64,000 nucleotides of DNA from Polyangium sp. y55x31 (GTDB lineage: Bacteria > Myxococcota_A > Polyangia > Polyangiales > Polyangiaceae), in NCBI RefSeq assembly GCF_029946505.1, contig NZ_JARZHG010000019.1:124001-188000 (forward strand), given 5' to 3'. The first letter of the stretch is position 1. Each line of letters starts with the position of its first letter. Made by a program: the position numbers and the translations under genes. The notes beneath the pieces were generated by a model. That model ran no database searches, was not told where the DNA came from, and was given only the letters and a program-made list of their open reading frames with translations. Positions 24,619-32,092 of the stretch are shown piece after piece.

Positions 24619-25539
24619 TCACGGCTTGCAGCTCGCAGGGGCGTTCACGTACGTCTGGCCGAGCGGGGTGAGCTCGCCGCCTTCACCCAGCAGATCGATG
24701 CTGGAGGTGAAGTCGCTCCGCCCGGTGAACCAGGCATAACGTTCGACCCTGGGATCGGCCTCGAGGATCGCGAGCGCGGCCTTCATGTAGGCTTGTTGCG
24801 CGGGCTCGGAGGTGTCGCTCCCGTCGAGGCACGAGAACTCCGTGAGCCATAGCTTTTGCGTGTACTTGCTCTCGAATTGCTGGAGGTACCAGGTGAGAGC
24901 GCCACCGTCACACGCGTACCAGTGCATCGCAATGTAGTCGACTTTGCAGCCCTGACACGCGGCAAAAAACTGGTCGAGCCACTCGAACGGGTCCGCCACG
25001 TTGCAGGTGCCCCCGCAGAAGTTGACGGCGGGCGAGACGATCGCGAGGTCGTGCTGCTTCGCGAAGTCCTCGATCTGAGGCCAGAGCGCGGCCGCCTGCG
25101 TCGGCGTGAGGTTCGCCTGTGAGCCGAAATTGGGCTCGTTGAAGCCGAGGAGATGGCGCGCGTCGGCCGGGACCTCCGCAGAAAGCGCCGAGAGGGATGC
25201 CTCACCCCACGCCATGGGCACGTACTCCACGCCGAGCCCGGCGTAGGCGGCGGCGACGTCGGCGTTGTCCGGTTTCGCCGCCCAGTTGTACCACCAGCCG
25301 ATCCCGTTCGAGAGCGCGGTGAGGTCAGCCACGGAGTGGTAGCCGTACGCAATCCCGCGCTTGCACGCGGCCGGGGCAGCGCCGCCGGTGCCCGACGAAG
25401 CGCCGCCGGACGACGCGGCGTCCGCGCCGGAGCCCCCCGTGCCCGTGTGCAGCACCTCGACGCTGCTCGAGCCGCAGGCGGTGAGGGCCGCCGCGAGGCC
25501 GATGGAGACGCAAGCGAGGAGAGGCAGAGTGCGTTGCAT
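24619..25539 (-). CDS. GH128-type beta-1,3-glucanase lipoprotein (copy 1)
   Basis: 306-aa lipoprotein: LTAC gives lipidated Cys22, a Gly/Ser linker runs to ~58, then an Asl1-like/glycosyl hydrolase catalytic core of the GH128 kind. Visible marks are CKRGIAYGY, WWYNWAAKP, VEYVPMAW, LGFNEPN (acid/base Glu135), QANLTPTQAAALWP, a Cys pair in CGGTC, HWY, and LWLTEF (nucleophile Glu234). GH128 enzymes cut beta-1,3-glucan. A copy of the bipartite promoter motif ends 8 bases before the ATG, and no Shine-Dalgarno is visible, in line with a leaderless message. Same strand and 36 bases after the sigma operon. Paralog at 31173. Confidence 0.82.
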   Translation of the reverse strand: MQRTLPLLACVSIGLAAALTACGSSSVEVLHTGTGGSGADAASSGGASSGTGGAAPAACKRGIAYGYHSVADLTALSNGIGWWYNWAAKPDNADVAAAYAGLGVEYVPMAWGEASLSALSAEVPADARHLLGFNEPNFGSQANLTPTQAAALWPQIEDFAKQHDLAIVSPAVNFCGGTCNVADPFEWLDQFFAACQGCKVDYIAMHWYACDGGALTWYLQQFESKYTQKLWLTEFSCLDGSDTSEPAQQAYMKAALAILEADPRVERYAWFTGRSDFTSSIDLLGEGGELTPLGQTYVNAPASCKP

Positions 25540-25547
25540 CGAGGGGT

Positions 25548-25574
25548 AAGTGGGTCGAGCGCCGGAAACGGCTC
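25548..25574 (-). promoter_or_regulatory. ECF-type promoter motif, copy 3 (before GH128 copy 1)
   Basis: Minus strand reads GAGCCGTTT, 8 nt, CGACCCACTT, then A. It is the same as the copies at 28350 and 33340 in both boxes and spacing. It lies 8 bases before the GH128 start, overlapping the stop region of the upstream gene, so the start of transcription should fall at or near the ATG. Confidence 0.75.
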
Positions 25575-25575
25575 G

Positions 25576-26637
25576 TCAGCGGATGTCGAAGGAGATCCCC
25601 GCGTCGATCTTGCCCCCGACGCCCTGGATCGCGGTCACCGCGGCGCCATCGTCGGTCGCCGCGACCGTGTGCAGCGCGGCGACCGCGCCGACGCCGAGGG
25701 TCCAGGCGATCGGGCCGGTCCGCGCCCAGCCGCGGACCGTCGCGCCGGCGAGACCGGTCCAGCGTGATCCGTCGGTCGCCGTCGCGGAGCCCGAGGCCGA
25801 TCCGACGAGGTGGACGCGCACCGCGTCCACGTTCGCCTCGAGCCGCATGCCGAACGGCGCGTCGGGAGGCAGGAACGCGAAGGCCAACCCGAAGCCCGGG
25901 CCAAGGGTGTCCGCGCGGGCCGAGCCGTGCAGGGACGCGCGGGGGAGGCCGAAATCTGCCGCGAAACGAAGCTCCACGAGGAGGCGCGACAGACACCAGG
26001 CGCCGACCCACGTCGCGCCTCCGAACCCCACGCGGTGGCCGAAGAAGTCGACCGCGGTCCCGACGACGCCGATCTCGACGAACGGCGGCCGCGCGCGCGC
26101 AGGCGGTGCCGGGGCCGCGATCGCACGCAGGACGGGCGGCGGCGGCGTGACGATCGGCGCCGGCGCGTCGGCGATCGTCAGCTCCATCCAGCTCGCGCGG
26201 AGCAACTCGTCGGTCGACGCGGCGACGGCGAGAGCCCGGCCGTTCGCGGGGATTCGTCCCAGATCGATGGTGCGCTCGACGCGCTTGTCCATGATCAGAT
26301 CGCCGACCCGGATGGTCGCGAGGAAAGCACCGCTCTCCTGGTGCTCGACGTGAAGGGTGATCCGAGCGATGGGGCGCGGGCCGGAGGACGGGAGAGCCGG
26401 CGCCGCGCTCGGGACGACGGCGACGTCGATGTCGCGCGCGCCGAGCTCGGCGCGGAGATGCCGCTCCAGGGCCGTCCCGATGATGCGATCCGGAGGCTCG
26501 ACCTCCAGCACCAGCTCGACCACCGCGCGACCGCTCGCGCTCTGCGGCTGCGGGGGCGCGGCCTCGGCGCGGGACGAGAGCGCGCCGAGCGTGAGCAGCA
26601 AAGCGCCGGCGATGCGGCGACGAAGCCCTGTCCTCAT
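25576..26637 (-). CDS. Secreted protein of the sigma/FecR operon, unknown function
   Basis: 353 aa with a Sec signal peptide (cut near SSRAEA-AP). The N-terminal half (to ~150) is an alpha/beta domain (VVELVLEVEPPDRIIGTALERHLRAEL...DVAVV), similar in style to proteins that assess small periplasmic inputs. A Pro-rich linker (~160-180) precedes a C-terminal region of ~170 residues with alternating strands and aromatic ends, reading like an outer-membrane beta-barrel (VGFGGATWVGAWCLSRLLVELRFAADFG). The ATG overlaps the stop of the FecR-like gene (ATGA). Possibly an outer-membrane sensor for the sigma system; not recognised by name. Confidence 0.7.
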   Translation of the reverse strand: MRTGLRRRIAGALLLTLGALSSRAEAAPPQPQSASGRAVVELVLEVEPPDRIIGTALERHLRAELGARDIDVAVVPSAAPALPSSGPRPIARITLHVEHQESGAFLATIRVGDLIMDKRVERTIDLGRIPANGRALAVAASTDELLRASWMELTIADAPAPIVTPPPPVLRAIAAPAPPARARPPFVEIGVVGTAVDFFGHRVGFGGATWVGAWCLSRLLVELRFAADFGLPRASLHGSARADTLGPGFGLAFAFLPPDAPFGMRLEANVDAVRVHLVGSASGSATATDGSRWTGLAGATVRGWARTGPIAWTLGVGAVAALHTVAATDDGAAVTAIQGVGGKIDAGISFDIR

Positions 26638-27755
26638 GGGCCTCCGCAGAGCCTTGCCACGCGCCCGGTCTGCGGGCTCCGCGGGTAACGCGCGAGGAAC
26701 GCGTCGCGCGCGCGCGCGCAGGCCTCCCGGTCGTCGAGGTTCGCCAGAGCCTCGACGCGGGCCGCTTCCGCGTCTTCGCGAAACGGATCACTCGGGCGAT
26801 CGAGGACGGCCTCGAACGCCGCGGCCGCGCCCTCGGGATCGCGCAGCGATCCGAGGCGGATTCGACCGAGCTCGTACGCGGCGAGCCCGGCGCGCGGATC
26901 GTCGGGGAAGCGCCGGTAGAACCGCTCGAAATCGGCGGCCGCGTCCGCGTGGCGCCCGGCGAGCCGCGCCTCGGTCGCGCGATCGAACAGCGCCTCGGGC
27001 GAGAGAGCGCGCGCCGATCGAGCGGACGCCGGGTGCGCCGGCGCGCTGGCTGGCACGCTCGGCGCCGGGGCCGACGCGCTCGGCGCCGCCGGCTCGCCGC
27101 TGCCGAGCGGGGCGAGCGGCTGCTCCATCCTGAGCGGTTCGGGGCCGCCGCTCTTCCAATCCTGCCCCGGCTTGAGCGTCGCGACGACCGACTGCGCCGA
27201 ATCGCGCACCTCGACCGCGCCGCGCTCGACGCGCACCTCGACCACCTCTCGATTCGCTTCCGGGTGCACGTCGACCGCGAAGCGCGTGCCTCGATCCTCC
27301 ACCTCGACGTCACCCGCGGCGACGACGAAGCGGCGCTCCTCGCGGTGCACGACGTCGCAGATCACGCTGCCGCGATCGAGGCGCAGGCGGACCTCGTGGG
27401 GGGTCGCGGAGAGCACGCGCAGGCGTGTCGCCGCGGCCAGGCTCAAGATGCTCCCGTCGGGCAGCGACACCTCCTGGACCGCCGCCCCCGTGTCGATCAC
27501 GAGCCCCGTCATCGCGGGGCTCGACGGCGATCGGAGCCGCAGACCGAGGAAAAGCGCCGCGGCCACGAGCGCCGCGGCCAGGATCGGGGCAGCCCGCCAG
27601 CGCATCGTCCGGCGCGCTGCCGAACGCGGACTCTCCGATCCCTGGAGCCGCGCTCGCTCGGCGTCCGCGATGGCCGACCACATCCGCGTGATGCGCGCCT
27701 CACTCAGCGCCGGGCTCACGAAGTCCGCGATGCGGCGACGCGACACCGATCTCAT
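26634..27755 (-). CDS. FecR-domain, TPR-bearing membrane protein (probable anti-sigma regulator)
   Basis: 373 aa. The cytoplasmic N-terminus (1-50) could hold sigma, and a single membrane segment is at ~53-72 (APILAAALVAAALFLGL). The periplasmic FecR-like beta domain covers ~85-205 (VSLPDGSILSLAAATRLRV, RLDRGSVICDV, VEDRGTRFAVDV, VERGAVEV). After a Pro/Ala/Ser linker come TPR-like helices (~275-365: FDRATEARLAGRHADAAADFERFYRRFPDDPRAGLAAYELG). It starts in an ATGA overlap with the sigma gene and ends in one with the next gene, so the three are tightly coupled. FecR proteins either inhibit or activate their ECF partner; which applies here is not clear. Confidence 0.86.
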   Translation of the reverse strand: MRSVSRRRIADFVSPALSEARITRMWSAIADAERARLQGSESPRSAARRTMRWRAAPILAAALVAAALFLGLRLRSPSSPAMTGLVIDTGAAVQEVSLPDGSILSLAAATRLRVLSATPHEVRLRLDRGSVICDVVHREERRFVVAAGDVEVEDRGTRFAVDVHPEANREVVEVRVERGAVEVRDSAQSVVATLKPGQDWKSGGPEPLRMEQPLAPLGSGEPAAPSASAPAPSVPASAPAHPASARSARALSPEALFDRATEARLAGRHADAAADFERFYRRFPDDPRAGLAAYELGRIRLGSLRDPEGAAAAFEAVLDRPSDPFREDAEAARVEALANLDDREACARARDAFLARYPRSPQTGRVARLCGGP

Positions 27756-28333
27756 CCCCCCTCCTCTCCGCGCGAACGTGAAACGTCGAGCAAGCCCTCC
27801 GCGCGGACCAGCGCGCGCTTGACGGTCGCGAGCGACCACCCGGTCTGCGCGGCGACCTCCTCCAGCGAGAGCTCCTCGACCCGCCGCAGGATCAACACGA
27901 CGCGCTCTTTCACGGGCAGCTTGGCGATGAGGCCGTAGACCGCCGTGAGCTCGGCGACGACGTCCGGGGGCGCCGTCGACGCGATGAGCGTCTCGAGGTG
28001 CACCGGCTCGCCGCGCAGGAGCCCCAGGCGCGCCAGCAGCCGCCGACGCCGGATGGTCGCGATCGTGACGCGGGTCACAATCGACGAGAGCCACGCCGCG
28101 AACGCCTGGGGCCGCTCGAGCTTGTGGAGCGCGCCGAAGGCCTGGGCGAAGCTCTCCTGCACGATGTCCTCGAGCTCCTCGTCGCGCCCGAGCAGCCGGA
28201 ACGAGAGCCCGCTCACCATACCCACGTACCGGCGAAACAGCGCCTCTTTCGCCCGCTCGTCACCTTCGAGCGCAGCCGTGACGAGCGCCGCGTCGCTCCG
28301 CCGCGGGTCCAGTCTCGTGACGGGCTCGGCCAT
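27752..28333 (-). CDS. ECF RNA polymerase sigma factor
   Basis: 193 aa from the ATG at 28333 (MAEPVTRLDP). Region 2 is ALFRRYVGMVSGLSFRLLGRDEELEDIVQESFAQAFGAL and WLSSIVTRVTIATIRRRR. Region 4 has LPVKERVVLILRRVEELSLEEVAAQTGWSLATVKRAL, the helix-turn-helix that reads the -35 box. A GTG at 28378 would place the start inside the promoter motif, so I reject it. A copy of that motif (28350-28376) suggests it drives its own operon. FecR-like and secreted partners follow, and glucanase genes lie on both sides. Confidence 0.9.
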   Translation of the reverse strand: MAEPVTRLDPRRSDAALVTAALEGDERAKEALFRRYVGMVSGLSFRLLGRDEELEDIVQESFAQAFGALHKLERPQAFAAWLSSIVTRVTIATIRRRRLLARLGLLRGEPVHLETLIASTAPPDVVAELTAVYGLIAKLPVKERVVLILRRVEELSLEEVAAQTGWSLATVKRALVRAEGLLDVSRSRGEEGG

Positions 28334-28349
28334 GAAGGGTCCACGAGCT

Positions 28350-28376
28350 AAGTGGCTCGATCGCACGAAACGGCTC
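28350..28376 (-). promoter_or_regulatory. ECF-type promoter motif, copy 2 (before the sigma gene)
   Basis: Minus strand: GAGCCGTTT, 8 nt (CGTGCGAT), CGAGCCACTT, then A. The box sequence and spacing are the same as the other two copies. It lies 16 bases before the sigma ATG and implies autoregulation. Confidence 0.78.
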
Positions 28377-28436
28377 ACCCGGCACGCGATTTTTTTCCGG
28401 GCTCACCGGTCGTGTGCGGCAGATTATATCGACGAG

Positions 28437-29789
28437 CTACTGGGGTAGGCGGAGGCTCGCGAATCCGTCGATCACGGATCGCGCGACCGTGTTGGGGAGC
28501 GCGGGGACGATCGCCTGCGCAGCGTCGGGGATCTTGCCCGGATGAATCACGGCCACCTGCACCGTGCGCGAGAGCTCGTCGAGCAGGAACAGGTAGTAGC
28601 GATCATCCAGGGCGCGCCGCCACGCCGGGCCTTCCTTCGTCGCGGGGTGATCCGCGTCGATGACCGCGCCTGCATTCATCGCGGTCAGGCTGTTCACGTC
28701 CAGGAGATCGGCGTCGGCAGGGAACTGTTCGATCCCGCACGACTGAATGCCACACGTCACGCCACCGAGCGAGCCCACCTGGTACGAGCGAATGCCCGTG
28801 CTGATGACGTCGCGGTTGCCCCACTGAGGCCCGGACGCCTCGGCGATGACCTCGAACACGTTGATCTGGCCACAACCGTCTCCGAGCTGACCGTTGTTCG
28901 TGTTGTTGAAGCAATGGCACGGGTGGTATCCCGACCAGCCGTCGCGATTGAGCTCGGAGGGAGAAATACCAATCCACGGCGAATCCTGCTCTCGCTCGTC
29001 CTGGTCCGCCGCGATGCAGCTCAACGGCTTCATCGAAGGATCGTCGGCATACGGCATCGACGCCAGGAGGACGACCAGCTTCGAGCCGGGCCACCCGTCG
29101 TAGTCGAGATCCGACCCCGGACAGTACGGGTCGCTGCCGGGCCCGCACGGGAACTTGTTTTGCTGCATCGCGAAGAAGGTGCAGCTATTGCCCAGGTCAC
29201 CGCCGAAGACCGATGCGTTTTTCGGTCCGGAGAAGTGGAAATTGTACGGCGTGTCCGGCGTCCGCCGGTCCCAGAACGAACGGATCGCCCACGGGCCTTC
29301 TCGATCGGCGAGCGGCTGATAGACGGCGAATTGCTTCACGCGCAGCGGCCCGTCGAGCACCATCGTGAGCTGCTCGTTGAACGGGGTCAGGAGGTTCGAC
29401 GTGACCTCGTGCTTGGTCCGGCAGCAGAACTCGCTGCCCCACCCGTAGTCGATGGTCTCCGACTGCACGTCGCAGCGGGGGTCCCCGGGCTCGGCTTCGA
29501 TGCGACGCCCCCAGTAACCCTCCGCCCCGATGTTGGTGAACGTCAATGTCCCGCCGCGCGTGACGACGCCCGTGTTCGTCGGGACCGCCGGCTCGTGCGG
29601 CGGCGCGTGCGTGTTGCCGAGATCGAGCCAGTTCCCCGTGTCCGGATCGCCCGGCGGCGGGCCGCCTCCAGCCTGGCCGGAGCCGCCGCCGCCATGGCTC
29701 GAGCCACACGCCCCGACCGTGATCCCGCCCGAGAGGACGAGGAAACCCAGCCCGAGGAGTCGACGCGACGAAAACCTCATGGAGCCCAT
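28437..29789 (-). CDS. TOS1-like (DUF2401/DUF2403-type) lipoprotein, copy 1
   Basis: 450-aa lipoprotein (ITVGAC, Cys ~28) with a Gly-rich linker, then a two-part domain resembling fungal Tos1/YJL171C-type putative glycosyl hydrolases. The first part has RGGTLTFTNIGAEGYWGRRI and a NEQLTMVLDGPLRVKQFAVYQPL segment. The second has GWPGSKLVVLLASM, CHCFNN..GQLGDGCGQINVFEVI and YYLFLLDEL..TVQVAVIHP. Start 29789 has GAGG ~10 bases upstream; 29780 is an alternative. It is the last gene of the operon that starts at 33331, one base after the unknown lipoprotein. It is about 40% alike, by eye, to the copy at 32093. The family call is from memory of the fungal proteins. Confidence 0.68.
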   Translation of the reverse strand: MGSMRFSSRRLLGLGFLVLSGGITVGACGSSHGGGGSGQAGGGPPPGDPDTGNWLDLGNTHAPPHEPAVPTNTGVVTRGGTLTFTNIGAEGYWGRRIEAEPGDPRCDVQSETIDYGWGSEFCCRTKHEVTSNLLTPFNEQLTMVLDGPLRVKQFAVYQPLADREGPWAIRSFWDRRTPDTPYNFHFSGPKNASVFGGDLGNSCTFFAMQQNKFPCGPGSDPYCPGSDLDYDGWPGSKLVVLLASMPYADDPSMKPLSCIAADQDEREQDSPWIGISPSELNRDGWSGYHPCHCFNNTNNGQLGDGCGQINVFEVIAEASGPQWGNRDVISTGIRSYQVGSLGGVTCGIQSCGIEQFPADADLLDVNSLTAMNAGAVIDADHPATKEGPAWRRALDDRYYLFLLDELSRTVQVAVIHPGKIPDAAQAIVPALPNTVARSVIDGFASLRLPQ

Positions 29790-29791
29790 TC

Positions 29792-31138
29792 TCAAAGATC
29801 CTCGAGGATCGCGAAGACATGATCCCCGCGGTCCTGGAAGACGGGGCCATTGATGATCCAACGTCCGTTCTTGTCGTTGAGCGGATGGGCCTCGGGCCCG
29901 GATCCGGTGGGGATCCATTCTCCGTTGTCCTGCTGCTCGTACGAGAGCGTGCCGAGGAGCTCGGTCGTCTTGTCCTTGCCGAGGAACCTGTAGAGCGTGA
30001 TCTTGTAGAGCTGATCCTTCGTCGGGATGTCGCCCATCTGCGTCCGCGCCGCGCGCAGCTCGGGCCAGGTGAAGCCCTCGGCGTGGGCGAAGTTGTAGCC
30101 GGCCTTGTCACACCCGCCCGAATAAGGCTTGTGGTAGTTGCCGGGCGAGTTGAGGCCGGGAGCGCCGTCGTCCTCCCAGATGGCGACCTCCTCCATGGGC
30201 CGGCCCTTCTGACCCCAGTACTTGTGTCCGGGAGCGCCGGGCGCTGCGTAGCCGGGCAGGAAGGTCTCGGACGCGTAATACGACTCGTTGCCGGGGAACT
30301 GGGTCCGTGTCGTCGGGATGGGCGCGTTGGCTTTGTTGATGGTCACGCAGCCGTGGTAATCGTCCCAGCCTTCGTCGTGGCTCGCGAGCTTGGCCTTCTC
30401 CGGCCTGGGCACGTAGACGCGGCCCGTGGGATCGACGTAGAGCCCGAAGTTGAGCTCCCAGTTCGCGCCGTGTCGAGGCCACTCGAACCCCTGCGAATCG
30501 GGCGCCTCCGGATTGAGGAAGAACATCCTGTAGCCGTCGCCGTCGGGGTGCACGACCCACGTCGGCCGGAAGCCCGTATAGTTGATCGGGTCGTTGGGGA
30601 GCGGGTCCTTGTTGTAGGTGGAGTATCCGTACTCGTAGCCGCCGTTCACGTGATAAATGAAGGGACGCATCCCTCCGTTTTTCTGGACGAGCTCGCCGGG
30701 ATCGTCGTTCGATCCAATCGACCAGCCCTTGTTCTTCTCGCCGGGCGTCCACGCGACGTCGTCCATGACGCCTTTGATGTACGGGAGCTCGAAGTTGCTC
30801 TCCACGATGTAGTGGGTATCGGTCTCCACCACCGGGAACGCCTTGCCGCATTGGACCGCCTGAAGGGTGTAGGTCCACGGCATCGAGGCGACGATCTCGT
30901 ACGGAGTCCCTTGGAAGGTCGTGTCCCCGATGTGCTTGACCCGGTACGTCTTGGAGAACGGAGTGGAGTTGTCGATACCTTCCGCGAGGCAGGCGTCCTC
31001 GGGGCGGTTGTCAGGACCGTTGTCGACCCAGGGCCCTCCGGTGTCGCCGTCCGATCCCTCGCCCCCGCCGCAGCCGGCGAGGACGCCGGACAGGAGGCCC
31101 ATTCCGATGCCGATTCCGATCGTGATTGCGCTTTTCAT
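29792..31138 (-). CDS. Unknown lipoprotein in the glucanase operon
   Basis: 448 aa. The start at 31138 is set by a GGAGG ~10 bases upstream. The signal ends VLAGC (Cys23), with a short Gly/Asp linker. The body is aromatic-rich and beta-like, with many Trp/Tyr/Gly (KGWSIGSNDDPGELV, GYEYGYSTYNKDPLP, YTGFRPTWVVHPDGDGYRMFFLNPEAPDSQGFEWP, NWELNFGLYVDPTGRVYVP). Aromatic density of this kind is common in carbohydrate-binding or glycoside-hydrolase folds, but I recognise no family or catalytic pair. It sits 34 bases after GH128 copy 2 and directly before TOS1-like copy 1, so it is probably made with them at the cell surface. Confidence 0.75.
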   Translation of the reverse strand: MKSAITIGIGIGMGLLSGVLAGCGGGEGSDGDTGGPWVDNGPDNRPEDACLAEGIDNSTPFSKTYRVKHIGDTTFQGTPYEIVASMPWTYTLQAVQCGKAFPVVETDTHYIVESNFELPYIKGVMDDVAWTPGEKNKGWSIGSNDDPGELVQKNGGMRPFIYHVNGGYEYGYSTYNKDPLPNDPINYTGFRPTWVVHPDGDGYRMFFLNPEAPDSQGFEWPRHGANWELNFGLYVDPTGRVYVPRPEKAKLASHDEGWDDYHGCVTINKANAPIPTTRTQFPGNESYYASETFLPGYAAPGAPGHKYWGQKGRPMEEVAIWEDDGAPGLNSPGNYHKPYSGGCDKAGYNFAHAEGFTWPELRAARTQMGDIPTKDQLYKITLYRFLGKDKTTELLGTLSYEQQDNGEWIPTGSGPEAHPLNDKNGRWIINGPVFQDRGDHVFAILEDL

Positions 31139-31172
31139 CGAGAGCACCCTCCATTCCAATCAAGCGGTCCTG

Positions 31173-32084
31173 TCACTCGCAGGGTTTTTGGGGCGCGGCC
31201 ACGTACGCTTGGCCGAGCTCCGTCAACACGCCGTCGTCCCCCAGCAGGTTCGCGTTCGCCACGTTGTCGGCGCGACCGGAGAACCACGCGTACCGCGCGA
31301 TGCGCGGCTCGTTCTCCAGGTAATCGAGCGCGTCGATCATGAAGGCTTTTTGCTCGGCGAGCGAACCTGCATTGTCGCAAGCGAACTCGGTCAGCCAGAT
31401 CGGCTTGTCGAACCGCATCTTGTACGTCTCGATGTGGTTGATGAGCCACCGGGCCTTGTTGGTCCCGTCGCCCTGGCAGGCCGTATAGATGTGGATGCCG
31501 ATGTAATCGACGCGGCACCCCTCGCAGGCGGCGAAGAAGTCGTCGAGGTACTTGAAGGGATCCGTCTCCTGGCACGATCCTCCGCAGAAGTTCACGGCGG
31601 GCGATACCAGCGCGAGGCCACGCGCGTCGGCGACTGCCTCCACGTGGGGCCAGAGCGCTGCGGCTTGGGTCGCCGATAGATTGGCCTGCTCACCGAAGTT
31701 CGGCTCGTTGAAGCCGAGCAAAAAGTTCACCCCGTCGGGGATCTCGGCCGCGATCTGCGTGGCGCGATTGCTGTCGAGGCCGCCGCCGCCCCACACCATG
31801 GGCACGTATTCGACGCCGAGCGTCTTGTACACGTCGGGCTTCACGCCCTCGTCCGGCACGTGCGCCCAGTTGTACCACCACGACACCGCGGGTGAGAGCA
31901 CCTGCATGTCCGCCTTCGTGTGGTAACCGTAAGCGACGCCGCGCTTGCAGCCGGTGGAATGGTTGATCGGCGGCCCGCCGCCGCCGCCCGGGTTCGGAAG
32001 CGGCTCGCTCGAGCCACATGAGACCGAGACGAGCGCCGCCATCGCTGCGCCCGCCAACCATCGCGTTCGTGTATTGTGAATCAT
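31173..32084 (-). CDS. GH128-type beta-1,3-glucanase lipoprotein (copy 2)
   Basis: 303 aa from the ATG at 32084; a GTG at 32096 overlapping the previous stop (GTGA) is also possible and would mean coupling. VSVSC gives Cys23, then a Gly/Pro linker. The catalytic core follows the GH128 pattern: CKRGVAYGY, WWYNWAHVP, VEYVPMVWGG, LGFNEPN (Glu127), QANLSATQAAALWP, CGGSC, HIY, and IWLTEF (Glu233). It ends with RYAWFSGRADN and LTELGQAYV, shared with copy 1. It lies between the two TOS1-like genes. Likely acts on beta-1,3-glucan at the cell surface. Confidence 0.82.
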   Translation of the reverse strand: MIHNTRTRWLAGAAMAALVSVSCGSSEPLPNPGGGGGPPINHSTGCKRGVAYGYHTKADMQVLSPAVSWWYNWAHVPDEGVKPDVYKTLGVEYVPMVWGGGGLDSNRATQIAAEIPDGVNFLLGFNEPNFGEQANLSATQAAALWPHVEAVADARGLALVSPAVNFCGGSCQETDPFKYLDDFFAACEGCRVDYIGIHIYTACQGDGTNKARWLINHIETYKMRFDKPIWLTEFACDNAGSLAEQKAFMIDALDYLENEPRIARYAWFSGRADNVANANLLGDDGVLTELGQAYVAAPQKPCE

Positions 32085-32092
32085 GGTATCGA

